Below, piece by piece: positions 8,896 through 18,808 of a stretch of DNA of 64,000 bases (positions are counted from its first letter, which is position 1; the number at the start of each line of letters is the position of its first letter). The stretch is from Agapetus fuscipes (Eukaryota > Arthropoda > Insecta > Trichoptera > Glossosomatidae): NCBI GenBank assembly GCA_951799405.1, contig OX637343.1:1488001-1552000 (forward strand). The letters run 5' to 3'. Both the position numbers and the translations under genes were made by a program. The notes below the pieces were generated by a model that did not search any database, was not told the origin of the DNA, and saw only the letters and a program-made list of their open reading frames with translations.

Positions 8896-9329
8896 TCCAT
8901 CAACTTTCCTTCTTTTACATGGCTTTGTGTTAAATTTAAAAAAAATGCGTTTGTAGAAAAAATAGTTAAAAGTAAATCAGTTAAAAGGGGTGCTGTTGAA
9001 TCTTCCAAACAATTTTTATTTACGAACTCGAGAGGAACTTCCCCATGTTTTATACTCGACGTCATCGATGTATACGTATGTATAAGAACTAGGTGAGCTA
9101 AGAAAGCAATCCTTTGAGAAATAGGAATGCGCTAACCCACTCATCATACAAAAATCCAAACTCAGTCTATCGGTAACCTTCCAACTGTCAACAGGTGTGT
9201 TACCTAATTGGAAAAAAATCATATAAATGCCAAACTGGATAATTTTTAAACGTGCAAACAAAATAAAATAAATGTTTTATAAAATGTGGAATAATATTTC
9301 ACTTAAAAAAATATTTTACATGATTACGT

Positions 9330-10045
9330 TCATAAAATTTATTTTTCATTTGTCGAAATATTTTGCTCGCAAAAGAGACAGCCATTTCTAGAACTGGTGA
9401 TGTTCAAGTATGTAACTTTATATGCTCTCGGTAATAGATACTTGTGAAAATCATTCCGTACACAATGAGGTCGGAACATTTTTAAAATTCGGAATTTATC
9501 AGATATTTTCATAATTTCAACAACACTAATAACAAATACCGTTGCCATGGTTAGTTCATGGGTTTCTATGGTGATATGTACAAACATTGAAGACAGAGTA
9601 GAGACACGTTGATTACATAGAAAATGACAAAAACATTTTTCACATCGTGAGCGAGACAGCACCATAAACAATGTATGGTGGCAAAGACGGTGCATCATGT
9701 CGCTTGGAACTAAATCATCATAGCCACTATTTTTTTGATTGAAAAATATCCCACAAAATAATATATAAATGGCAGATACGATGGCAAAAAAATACAAACA
9801 AGGCAGATCGATCACTGACAGTTGTATAAAAATCATATTACGGGGGTTTTCTTTTTGCCTTGCGAGGGGTCTTTTATGGGGTCTTTTGAGCCCCTCGGAC
9901 CCTAATTTCGCTGGGAACCCTAAACCCCTTTGTCCCGCAGAAATGGGACGCATTGCAGACGCCGCCTTGACGTGGGACGCATTAGGTTTTTTTTTATCAT
10001 CCAGTCGCTTTCGGTCAGGGCCGTGTCCTTTCTTTTTTAAATTAT
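9330..10045. other. Unassigned AT-rich segment with a long minus-strand ORF
   Basis: No repeat family from elsewhere in the window is seen. A 204-codon minus-strand frame (9953 to 9339) is open, but its product has no recognisable domain and mixes hydrophobic patches with low-complexity sequence. The C/G-rich part at 9840-9990 may be a separate decayed repeat. Probably non-coding or part of an unrecognised element. Confidence 0.3.
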
Positions 10046-10055
10046 ATTTTGTCTA

Positions 10056-10185
10056 TTCGATAGCTCAGTTGGTAGAATTTTTGCGTTTCATGCCATAGTG
10101 ATATATTTCACGCCAAGGATATCAGAAATTATTTCCTATTTCGGTGTTTATTTTAAACTCAAGTACCGATAAGGTTTACGAAGAG
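10056..10185 (+). mobile_element. SINE2 copy, 3'-truncated
   Basis: TCGATAGCTCAGTTGGTAG head, then ATCAGAAATTATTTCC and TTTCGGTGTTTATTTT; the rest of the body is replaced by a minus SINE1 at 10190. Confidence 0.8.
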
Positions 10186-10189
10186 CCTA

Positions 10190-10278
10190 TATTTTTTGTG
10201 CTTCACCAGGATTCGAACCGTGAACCTTCCATTTACGAGTCAAAAGTGGTAACCACTAGACTACGATCCGGTCTACGG
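10190..10278 (-). mobile_element. SINE1 head fragment (minus)
   Basis: The plus strand reads the complement of the head: AGGATTCGAACCGTGAACC, CATTTACGAGTC, ACCACTAGACTACGATCCGG. Confidence 0.8.
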
Positions 10279-10365
10279 ATACCGAGGGTTTTTGCCATGC
10301 GGTTGTCAACGTCGTGGAGACCTAATAGACACACATACAAAAAGTAGGACTATTCGTAGATCTTC

Positions 10366-10680
10366 GTTTGCCAATGTCACTACTGTTTCAGGAAAAGACG
10401 GCAAGAGTTGCAGAGAGTATGTTCATTTGAGATTTGAGTTTTTATGTTGTAAGTTCACATGCGGCATGTGCAAACGCGAACTTGTACGTGTCGGCTTGTG
10501 AGAATGCATATAATGTGAATCCCCAATGTAACATGTTACTCAAAACAATCTCTCAAGACGCACTACTTCGCAGCGATATACAGCAAGCACCCTTGGAGTG
10601 ACACTCTTCACGAAACGGCGCTATAACAAATCATCATCATCTTCATTAACATATCTTTGCAACTTAGATTAGATAAGATT
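10366..10680 (+). mobile_element. R250 copy split by an L2-like LINE end
   Basis: The middle of R250 (CCAATGTCACTACTGTTTCAGG) to TGTAACAT at 10536, then the 3' end AACATATCTTTGCAACTTAG at 10647-10680. The 10537-10646 insert repeats TAACAT at its edges. Confidence 0.8.
10537..10646 (+). mobile_element. L2/CR1-like LINE 3' end
   Basis: CACCCTTGGAGTGACACTC, CACGAAACGGCGCTATAA and a (CAT)n tail match the 3' end of the LINE fragment at 62620-63110. It is truncated to the last ~20 codons and the UTR. Confidence 0.65.
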
Positions 10681-10870
10681 AGAAGACGGTTCTGGAGGTA
10701 CCAGGAGGGTATGAGGGCGCAGGAGGTATTCGCGCAAGAAAGCCTGGCAAGTACAAATGAGCGGCGCGGGGAGATGGATGGCAGGGGCTGCGACTGGGGG
10801 GGGCATCGATAGTTAATCAGTCGTCCGCCGGCCGGGGCGGGGAGGACACCTCCTCATACATGCCACCACC
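10680..10870. other. GC-rich unassigned segment
   Basis: G-rich purine-skewed sequence with CCGCCGGCCGGGGCGGGG near 10830. No gene or repeat identified. Confidence 0.4.
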
Positions 10871-11022
10871 TGAAACTAAAGTATGAGATATCTCCTCGCT
10901 GCTATGTGCTCCTGATCATTATCAAAAGAAATACAGGTGAAAATTTTGAAGAAAATCTTTTTTTGAAAATTCTCTAATGCGTGCATCGATGTATACATGA
11001 GTACTTCATCGATCAGTAGTGT

Positions 11023-11245
11023 GGTGGTAAGGTTGTGGGTTCGAATTCCGGCCGAGTACAAAAAAATACCATTTATATTTCCAAATATGCTCTTCGCTGG
11101 GTTGAAAAATTCATAAACCTTTACTAAACTGGTCACCAAGATCCATCCAGCCCTACAGCAACTGGGTCGAGCTTGAGAATTGGAGGTTTCTATAGCGCTG
11201 ATCAAGCTTGCAGAGGGCTCTATAGGTGTGATTCCCAGCACCTTT
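11023..11245 (+). mobile_element. SINE1 copy lacking the A-box region
   Basis: GGTTGTGGGTTCGAATTCCGG, CCATTTATATTTCC, GTTGAAAAATTCATAAACC and GAGGGCTCTATAGGTGTGAT. The 5' part of the tRNA head is gone. Confidence 0.8.
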
Positions 11246-11325
11246 AACCGTCCTTTCCTGCAACAGGGATGACATTGGAAAAGTGAACCATTTTTACAGT
11301 ATGGGTGGTCACTGGTCAGCCTTAT
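11246..11325 (-). mobile_element. R250 5' fragment (minus)
   Basis: The plus strand shows CCTGCAACAGGGATGACATT, AGTGAACCATTTTTACAG, GGGTGGTCACTGGTCAGCC. Its 5' end abuts the (ATT)n end of a minus-strand LINE. Confidence 0.75.
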
Positions 11326-12000
11326 AATAATAATAATAATAATAATATCCTTTATTTCCATACAAATTTACAGTTGCAAAACCAATACATTTGACGGACA
11401 ATATACATACATGATATACACATAATAAACAACATTACACATAAGACACGGATGGACACAGTTAACTACATATACCCAGAGATGACACCTCTAGATAAAC
11501 GGAAAATGACTTAAAAGTTTCATGGAAGATGTCTATTGATATTCCATTCAACATCCTCATTGCACAGTGGATTCCATTATGCAGCATCACATTTGTTTTT
11601 GTAGATGGGAGGTAAAAGAGAGGATGGCTGCGCGCTCGGGAGTAGTGTTGGGAGTATAGAAATTTATTTTGCTTAAAAGCGTGGGATTATGGATGTGACC
11701 ATGTAGGAGTAGGAAAAAATGTTTGAGGAGATGGATGGACCGACGCGACGGGAAGATAAAGAGTGAAAGGAGGTTGCACCCAGGAGATACGTTGTAGGGA
11801 AGTACATGTAATTATCAGCATCATATGGATAGTATCCATATTTTGCTGAATACAGTGATCTTAAGAATTTTTTATGCACTCTTTCTATCTGATTTATGTA
11901 CGCCTGCTCATATGGACTCCAGATAATATCTGCATATTCTAGTACTGACAAGACAAATGCTGTGTACAATGTACGTAGAATATTACCATCATTTATACAT
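11326..12000 (-). mobile_element. LINE 3' end with RT C-terminal fragment and (ATT)n tail
   Basis: On the minus strand about 98 codons (11969 to 11673) read YTAFVLSVLEYADIIWSPYE and IERVHKKFLRSLYS, which is the post-RT region of Jockey/CR1-like LINEs. A frameshift or divergence follows, then ~330 bp of further LINE sequence and an (ATT)n end at 11326-11346. Inactive. Confidence 0.7.
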
Positions 12001-12002
12001 CT

Positions 12003-12290
12003 ATAATAATTATCTATAATCTAAGTTGCAAGGATATATTCATTTAAAGCTCTCAGATGTATGCCCACAAACCAACAAGTGTAGTTCGCGCTTACAAATG
12101 CTGAATGTGTACTTAAAAATAAAATCCAAACCTCAAATGAACATAAGCCCCACAACTTTTGCCGACCTTCCCTGAAACAGGGGTGACATTGGCAAAGTGA
12201 ACCATTTTTTACAGTATGGGTGGTCAGCCTCATACCAACCTATAAGTCAGGGATCATACCAACCTATAAGTCAGGGAATACATACTAACC
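12003..12290 (-). mobile_element. R250 copy (minus) with duplicated 5' end
   Basis: Full R250 in reverse. The 5' terminal block CATACCAACCTATAAGTCAG occurs twice in a row (12230-12274), a small terminal duplication. Confidence 0.85.
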
Positions 12291-12298
12291 CATAAAAA

Positions 12299-12598
12299 AA
12301 AATATTAGGATGATTTATTTGGTGAGCACTGTTTTTGTGTGTATCACACCTCAAGAGCCCTCTGCGAGCTTGGTCGTCGCTGCAGATAGCGCCAATTCTC
12401 AATCAAGACCCAGTTGTTGTAAGGTTGTATGGACCTTTCAGTGACCGGTCCTTTGGTAAAGGCTGTATGAATTTTTCAACCCAGCGAAGAGCAAATTTGA
12501 AGATATAATTGGTAATTTTTTTGTGGGTGCTCCGCTGGGATTCGAATCCACAACCTTCCATTTACGAGTCCGAGGTGTTGGACTACGGACCGGTCCAA
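12299..12598 (-). mobile_element. SINE1 full copy (minus)
   Basis: Reverse reading: (ATT)n-type end AATATTAGGATGATTTATTTG, then the body, then GGGATTCGAATCCACAACC and GACTACGGACCGGTCC. All parts of SINE1 are present. Confidence 0.88.
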
Positions 12599-12785
12599 GA
12601 AGTCAAGGAATAGTCCGATGGACTGACCTTTTCCCCAAATCACCATATGAGTGACTGTCATGGCACGGACACTAGAAAAAAAGTTCCCTATTTCTCGAAA
12701 ATGTATATCGATTATTTTGCACATTTTATCTTTTTTTTTTTTTAAGGTTTTGTTGTTTTTTTTTAATACTTAAATATTATTTATT

Positions 12786-13042
12786 ACTCGTATTTCTTGA
12801 CTTATAGGTTGGTATGAGGCTGACCACCCATACTGTAAAAAATGGTTCACTTTGCCAGTGTCACCCCTGTATCAGGGAAGGTCGGCAAAAGTTGTAGGGC
12901 TTATGTTCATTTGAGGTTTGGATTTTATTTGTAAGTACACATTCAGCATTTGTAAGCGCGAACTACACGTGTTTGTTTGTGGACATACATTTGAGAGCTT
13001 TAAATGAATATATCCTCGCAACTTAGATTAGATTAGATTAGA
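12786..13042 (+). mobile_element. R250 full copy
   Basis: TTCTTGACTTATAGGTTGG to ATTAGATTAGATTAG; it belongs to the sub-type with TTTGAGGTTTGGATTTTATT and GCGAACTACACGTGTTTG. Confidence 0.9.
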
Positions 13043-13419
13043 ACCAGATATTGAACAAACTTTATTTTGGAGGGCTGGAGCCTAAACTAGGTCTTGCCTG
13101 TTCTTATAGGTCTCCAGTCACTCTAACTAAAAATCTTTACAATGCTTCAAAATGGCTTGATCAAAACGCATTGAATAAAAAAAATCTGCATTTGGAAATC
13201 CCAGCTTTTCCAATAACCCTCGCAAGTTTTTCGCCAAATACATCATACAGAATTTCGCGCAGAAAATAGTCCGCGAAAAGTGTGTATTCAAATGGCACCA
13301 AGTAAAACTGAAAGTTCGACGAGTAAACAAGGCACCTGTTGATGCGTGCTGCGCTCCCAATACTGCAGAGAGTAGACGACGTGAAATTGTAGGAGATGGA
13401 GCAGGTAGGATAAGTCAAT

Positions 13420-13932
13420 GGGGCCGTCCACAAATTACGTCATCGATTTTGCCCGATTTTCGACCCCCCCCTCCTTACAATCATCCTATAGTCATTATCT
13501 TATGACCCCCCCACCCCCTCATGCTGTAATAATAGATGAGCTTAATAATTCTTCTTCTTCTCCTGTTTGAATCCTAGGATTGGTTTGCAGCAATATCTTT
13601 AACTCTTATTCTCCATTTCTCCCTGTCTTGTGCGGCTCTTTTTAGGTCTGCATATTATGTTGAGCAGCGCACGTCCACCAGCAGGTCCTCCAGGTACTCT
13701 TGGCGTGGGCGTCCCCTAGAGTTGGTCCCCTCAGTCATCCCCTCCATTATGGCATGCATGAGACCTAATATATTTAATAATGTTATATTACTTACATAAT
13801 ATTTTGTATATTTTGTAGAAACTGGTATTTACAAGAACGACACTTTTGGTACTCGTACATCATTTGCCATCATCCGCAGACCAGACTCCCCCCCCACCCT
13901 TAATGCGAATGACGTAATATATGGACAGCCCC
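13420..13932. mobile_element. TIR element (GGGGCYGTCC..ACGTCA), split by a LINE
   Basis: Left end GGGGCCGTCCACAAATTACG, right end the complement of GGGGCTGTCCATATATTACG. The interior matches the shorter copy at 53444-53699 apart from a 224-bp LINE insert. C-tracts flank both inner sides. No transposase; superfamily not assigned. Confidence 0.8.
13550..13773 (-). mobile_element. LINE C-terminal fragment with (GAA)-like tail
   Basis: The minus strand encodes AAQDREKWRIRVKDIAANQS and a stop, a typical ORF2 end, followed by an AGAAGAAG tail. It is bounded by TTAATAAT at 13542-13549 and 13774-13781, and the 53.5-kb copy of the host element shows the empty site. Confidence 0.75.
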
Positions 13933-13957
13933 TTTGTTGAATTAAAAAATAACTGAC

Positions 13958-14078
13958 GTCTAATCTAATCTAAGTTGCAAAGAAATGTAACATTTAAGAT
14001 TCACATTGTATACGTTTTCACAAGCAGACACAGTATTCTCAAACCCTCCTCGTACCCGTCCTGTATGTGTGATGATGA
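13958..14078 (-). mobile_element. R250 3' fragment (minus) joined to a LINE scrap
   Basis: TCTAATCTAATCTAAGTTGC to CAAGCAGACACAG is R250. It then switches to CCCTCCTCGTACCCGTCCTG, which also occurs in complement next to the LINE piece at 43.4 kb, and ends (GAT)n. Confidence 0.65.
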
Positions 14079-14079
14079 T

Positions 14080-14506
14080 GATCTAATCTAATCTAATCTA
14101 AGCTGCAAGGATATATATCATTTAAGATTTATATTAAATGCATTCCCACAAGCAGACATGTATAATTTCGCGCTAACACATGCCGCATGTGGATCTACAT
14201 TATAAGAACCCATCTCAAATGAACATAAGCCCTGCAACTCTTGCCGTCCTTCCCTGAGACAGGGGTGACATTGGCAAAGTGGACCATTTTTTCACAGTAT
14301 GGATGGTCAGCCGCATACCAACCTATAAGTCAAGGAACATACATGACAAATAACATTTTTAAAAACACTAAATTATAATATGTATGGACATCAAAAACTA
14401 ACAGAAAACAAATTTTAATCTAAAAAACCCTAGCCGCCAACATCACAGATTAACCGCCATTTCTTTCTATCCTTACACACTTCTTTCATTTCCTCCAGAG
14501 TCATGG
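14080..14506 (-). mobile_element. Main LINE 3' end (minus): ORF2 C-terminus plus R250
   Basis: R250 at 14080-14343, 3'UTR, then at about 14430-14506 the complement of KEVCKDRKKWRLICDVGG-type coding sequence. Same structure as at 34766. Confidence 0.85.
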
Positions 14507-14510
14507 ATGA

Positions 14511-14840
14511 TGATGGATGATTTATTTCCTGTGGCGCCATTTAATGGTCCAGGACCATCTCAAGGGCGCCATGACTTCTGGAGAAAAGCAGTGTCTTCAG
14601 TCCCTTTATAAGGGTGGTGGTAGGCTGGTTCGCGCGAACACCGACGGGCAAACTGTCCCAGGCAACCGGCCCGGCCACCGCAAAGGTCCTGTCTGCAAAA
14701 TTTGATGTGTTCGCTCTTTTGGGCACTATGACCTTGATGTGTGTCAGAAGAACCCACAGCACATGGACGCTCATGCAAAGCTATATATTTTCTCAAGTGG
14801 CGGAAGGCCTTCCCGTAAAGTAAAAGCAACGGCACGACAA
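14511..14840 (-). mobile_element. L2/CR1-like LINE C-terminal fragment
   Basis: Minus-strand coding fragment with FADRTFAVAGPVAWDSLPVGVR and LIKGLKTLLFSRSHGALEM, the conserved last domain of L2/CR1-type ORF2. Its UTR is tiny and ends near (ATC)n. Sister pieces: 43247-43440 and 57640-57785. Confidence 0.75.
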
Positions 14841-14904
14841 AAGAAACTCTAGGTCAGAGGCGTTTCCATGACACTAAAAGTAAACGGTTCGATTAGACAC
14901 GTTG

Positions 14905-15077
14905 AAGTTAGCGCTTAAACATGCCGCATGTGGACCTACAACATAAATACCCTATCTCAAATGAACATAAGCCATGCAACTCTTGCCGACCTTCCCTGAA
15001 ACAGGGGTGACATTGGAAAAGTGAACCATTTTTTACAGTTGGGTGGTCAGCTTCATACCAACCTATAAGTCAAGGAA
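14905..15077 (-). mobile_element. R250 copy (minus), 3'-truncated
   Basis: From GCGCTTAAACATGCCGCATG to CCAACCTATAAGTCAAGG; the GATTA end is missing. Confidence 0.85.
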
Positions 15078-15164
15078 ATATGGTTTGACATACAGGTATT
15101 GTTACGATTTTAATTGGGTTCTTTTACGTTCTACACAATATCGGTTTATAATGTACTGACTTCT

Positions 15165-15290
15165 GCAGACAAGGTGTCTTCTGAAGACATTAACCACGTC
15201 GCTAACGAAACGTCGAGAATAATGTAAGTTCTCTTATAACGGTTCGTGTTATATCCGATAAATAAATTTTAACTGTGTAGCTATAATTAT
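15165..15290 (+). mobile_element. Penelope-like terminal repeat with hammerhead-like core
   Basis: CTGAAGAC, a decayed stem (ATTAACC / GCTAAC) and GAAACGTCGAG, followed by TAAGTTCTCTTATAACGG and TTTAACTGTGTAGCTATAA. The same downstream sequence follows the core at 60206-60330. Single, not inverted. A piece of the same tail is at 16540-16590. Confidence 0.65.
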
Positions 15291-15356
15291 TGTTAAAATA
15301 TCCATATTCGTGGAACATCTCTACCCTCAATATCATACTCGTATTTCACCTCAACA

Positions 15357-15570
15357 TTCCTTGACTGATAGGTTGGTATGCGGCTGACCACCCATGCTGT
15401 AAAAAATGGTTCACTTTGCCAATGACACCCCTCTTTCAGGGAAGGTCGGCAAGAGTTGGCAGGGCTTATGTTCAATTGATATTGGGTTTTTTATATTGTA
15501 GGTCCACATGCGGCATGCATTTAATATGAATCTCAAATGATACATATCTTTGCAGCTTAGATTTAGATAA
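15357..15570 (+). mobile_element. R250 copy with internal deletion
   Basis: TTCCTTGACTGATAGG start, full 5' half, then ACATGCGGCATGCATTTAAT: the segment between the two halves is shortened. Ends GCAGCTTAGATTTAG. Confidence 0.85.
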
Positions 15571-15584
15571 CAAATAAAAAAGAT

Positions 15585-15735
15585 GTGCCATTTTTCTGCA
15601 ATGCCAAACTTTAAACTGCTCTCCTGAACAATTAAGTTTATGTCGCTTATGCCCTATTGCCCTTTAACGATATTTTTTGGTAAACGCTGTTTTCTAGTAT
15701 AGACGTAGAGCTTCATACTTGGGTACAGATACCCT
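15585..15735. mobile_element. Fragment of TA-flanked element M8 next to repeat G
   Basis: CCAAACTTTAAACTGCTCTCC, TGTCGCTTATGCCC and CCTTTAACGATAT match the right end of the elements at 39799 and 41327. TAAACGCTGTTTTCTAGTAT then matches repeat G at 41.09 kb. Confidence 0.55.
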
Positions 15736-16059
15736 GCTTGGAATTACAGCTACCTCCTCCTCCCTCCTGTTTCCCTCCCTCTACTTTTTCCTTCATACTT
15801 TTTCCTCCTCGCCTTGGAATATTTTTTCCGACGTATTTCCTCGTAGAGTAGTCCGAGTATAAAATATCGCAAAAACTCAACTCGATTGCGTAAATCGAAA
15901 ATTTTAATCAAAGCTAAAACGCTCTCTAGGAGTGCCGTTGTGTATTCACTACATTATCGATTTACGGAATTAAGGTGAGTTTGCATATTTTTTATACTCG
16001 GGATACTGTACAGTCGACGAAGACAAAAGCAGTAGGGGCATCAACTTTTATTTTTTTTG

Positions 16060-16125
16060 TGTTCTACCAAGGAGATCCGCACGTGAATTGATATAGACAA
16101 ATTGTGTCGTCACCCGGCCGGGTTG
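16060..16125 (+). repeat. Unclassified dispersed repeat H
   Basis: Matches 62340-62400: GATCCGCACGTGAATTGATA versus AGTCCGCATGTGAATTGAA, then TCACCCGGCCGGGTT versus TCACACGGCCGGGTT. No further assignment. Confidence 0.5.
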
Positions 16126-16154
16126 ATAAAGAAAATGTATTAAAATATATTTTT

Positions 16155-16198
16155 ATCATTTGTCGTGGTAGAGGAAGACCGAAAAAGGTGTGGATGTG
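16155..16198 (+). mobile_element. Scrap of the main LINE ORF2
   Basis: TGTCGTGGTAGAGGAAGACC and AAAAAGGTGTGGATG match the GRGRPRKVWMD coding segment. Only ~45 bp before a minus SINE2. Confidence 0.6.
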
Positions 16199-16535
16199 TC
16201 AAAAACTTAAAACTGAGCTACACATATAGTGTAACTTCTTGCCGCGTTATCGCCCAATCGTCGCATGTGTCGAATTGAACCTATTTATTTTTACAGGTAA
16301 GGGGGCCGGCCTAACGCCAACCACTTCAGTTGAAGGGGGGGTTTCCCAGCTCCCGAGAGGGCTGGTACTCATTTCTTGAGGAGGCTGAATAAGCCTTGCC
16401 GGTATTTTATTTTGGGGTTTGAAATAAACACTGAAACGGGAAATCATTTCTGATACCCTCGTTGGGATTCGAACCCGAGCTCACGGCATTTAATGCAAGC
16501 ACTCTACCAACTCAGCTATCGACCGGACTAGTCTA
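16199..16535 (-). mobile_element. SINE2 full copy (minus)
   Basis: Complement of the whole unit: CTACACATATAGTGTAACTTC, GGCCGGCC block, GAAACGGGAAATCATTTC, GGGATTCGAACCC, CCAACTCAGCTATCGACCGG. Confidence 0.9.
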
Positions 16536-16866
16536 ATATCCGATTAATAAGTTTTAACTGTGTACTTATAATTTATTGTAAATATTTCCACTCTGTGCCT
16601 TCCCGTCTCTCTCTGTACCTACCGTATCCCTTCTCTCCTTCCCTCTTCTCTCAGCACCTCTTCCATACACACTCTATATTCCTGTATTTATATATACATC
16701 GTTCCCTTCTTTTTGGCAAGCTCTCCTCTGCCTTGCTTGCGACGCGACGTCTTCTTCAGAAAAAGGTGGAGTCGACACAAAAAATAAATATAATTTGATT
16801 AAGTACGAGTAAAACAAACTGAAGAAAACAGAGATGGTTAAGACTGCAAGACTTGCAGGGTCTGTC

Positions 16867-17323
16867 TTGACCGGTTCGTAGTCTAGTGGTTAATATTTCG
16901 GACTCATAAAATGGAAGGTTGTGGAGAACAAAAAAAAATACCATTTCTAATCTAATCTAAGCTGCAAAGATATATATCATTTAAGATTTATACTAAATAC
17001 ATTCCCATAAGCAGATATGTATAATTTCGCGCTAACACATGCCGCATGTGGACCTACAATATAAAAACCCAATCTCAAATGAACATAAGCCTTGCAACTC
17101 TTGCCGTCCTTCCCTGAAACAGGGGTGACATTGGCAAAGTGAACCAATTTTTCTATTATGGGTGGTCAGCCGCATAACAACCTAAATACGCTATTCGCTG
17201 GGTGAAAAATTCATATACCTTTACCAAAGACCGGTCATCAACATATCCATCCAGCCTTACAGCAACTGGGTCTTGCTTGAGAATTGACACTTTGTTGCGA
17301 CGAACGACCAAGCTCGTATAAAG
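16867..17323 (+). mobile_element. SINE1 copy split by a minus R250
   Basis: Head at 16867-16946 (GACCGGTTCGTAGTCTAGTGG to ACCATTTCT), body and tail resuming at 17187 (CGCTATTCGCTGGGTGAAAA) and running to 17323. The R250 at 16947-17186 inserted in the body, so SINE1 is older here. Confidence 0.85.
16947..17186 (-). mobile_element. R250 copy (minus) inside SINE1
   Basis: AATCTAATCTAAGCTGC to GCCGCATAACAACCT with the hairpin block intact. The 5' end stops just before the usual TATAAGTCAAGG terminus. Confidence 0.88.
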
Positions 17324-17325
17324 TC

Positions 17326-17635
17326 CGGTCGATAGCTCAGTTGGTAGAATGCTTGCATTCCATGCCTATAGCAAGGGTTCGATCCCCACCGAGGGTGTCA
17401 GAAATGATTTCCCGTTTCGCTGTCTATTTCAAACCCAAAATATATACCGGCAAGGTGTACTCAGCCTTCACAAGAAATGAGAACCAGCTCCCCCGGGAGC
17501 TGGGAAACCCCACTTTAACTGAAGGTGATTGGTGTGAGAGAGATAAATAGGTCCCAAATCTACACATTTGGCCTCTTCGGAGATAACGCAGGCAAGAAGT
17601 CACACAAGGTGTGTAGCTTAGTTGCGTTTAGCGTC
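17326..17635 (+). mobile_element. SINE2 copy
   Basis: GGTCGATAGCTCAGTTGGTAG to AAGTCACACAAGGTGTGTAG; starts directly at the end of SINE1. Confidence 0.88.
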
Positions 17636-17699
17636 CAATGCATATTAGCTTTCTCTTCTTGATTGCTGGCAGGTTTTATAAATATTTTTTAAAAAGAAA

Positions 17700-17965
17700 A
17701 CTCAACGAGATGTCTCTGCAGCAGAGTTGAGGCAGCACGCGGCGCCGCCCCCCTCGCCGGGGGCACTCGGGGGGAGAGGACTGTCTAAGTCCAAACTCCC
17801 CCTTCCCACGTAGCTCCCAAACACCCCCCAAAGAGCCCCTCAAGCTCCCCCGAAGCTACCCCCGAAGCATCCTCCGCAAAGCGCCCTCTGAAGCCTCCCC
17901 CCGAAGCCCCCCCCCAAAGTGCCCCCGAAGCTAACGGCAGTCCCCCCCCCCCGCACCGATCAAAG
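17700..17965. repeat. C-rich imperfect minisatellite
   Basis: Irregular repeats of CCCCCGAAGC/CCCCCAAAG at 17815-17935 within a C-rich stretch with C9-C12 runs. Could form i-motif/G-quadruplex structures. No gene. Confidence 0.65.
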
Positions 17966-18084
17966 ACGGCTGGTCAATGATTAAAGAAAGATTTGGGCTG
18001 CTGTATTCTAGACCTTCAAATATTTTTATGCCTCAATGTAATTTTTTTTTGTTATGAACGTAGGCACTATAAATGATCTGTTAA

Positions 18085-18147
18085 AATATCCTCACCTCTT
18101 CGTCCAATCATATGGACAAGCGCCTTTGCAATGACACCCTGGTCATC
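18085..18147 (+). mobile_element. L2-like LINE 3' scrap
   Basis: CTCACCTCTTCGTCCAATCA and GGACAAGCGCCTTTGCAATG match the end of the LINE at 43745-44004. Confidence 0.65.
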
Positions 18148-18149
18148 TA

Positions 18150-18412
18150 ATCTAATGTAATCTAACTTGCTAAGATGTGTAACATTGGGGATTCACATTA
18201 CATGCATTCTCACAAGCAGACACGTACAAATTCGCGCTTGCGCATACCGCATGTGAACCTAGAATATAAAAACCATATCTCAATCTCAAATGGACATGCA
18301 CTCTGCAACTCTTGCCGACCTCCCCTGAAACATGGGTAACATTTGAAAAGTGAACCATTTTTTACAGCATGGATGTTCAGCCACATACCAACCTATAAGT
18401 CATGGAACATAC
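18150..18412 (-). mobile_element. R250 copy (minus)
   Basis: TCTAATGTAATCTAACTTGC through GTGAACCTAGAATATAAA to CCAACCTATAAGTCATGG. Confidence 0.88.
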
Positions 18413-18747
18413 ACAGAAAAATACATTTTTTGTAAATCACATAGCGAGCAATCTCAAATAATAAAAATTAAATAAGTGTCTAACATTTATTGACTTCACA
18501 GACAAGCAAAACACACAATTATACATTAGTAACGATATAAAATATCGTCCTCCCTTACTAGGACATCATTATTTGTGTGGCCTGGTGTACATTAATTAAA
18601 AAAAACTTGGTAAGGTTTTATTGCTCTCGGAAGGGTACTTTATATTGCCACAGTAACTCGGGTTGGCAACGACTGAGGCGCGTTCACAATTAAATAGATA
18701 AATGTACCTCCTCACTACTGCCGATCTCCTAATACTTTTATGTAGCC

Positions 18748-18796
18748 TTCTCGACATCAAGGTTGATATGAGGCTGATGACTCACTCTGTAAAAAC
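18748..18796 (+). mobile_element. R250 5' fragment
   Basis: TCGACATCAAGGTTGATATG and ACTCACTCTGTAAAAACTGG: a decayed R250 start cut by the LINE at 18809. Confidence 0.55.
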
Positions 18797-18808
18797 TGGT
18801 TAATCTTT

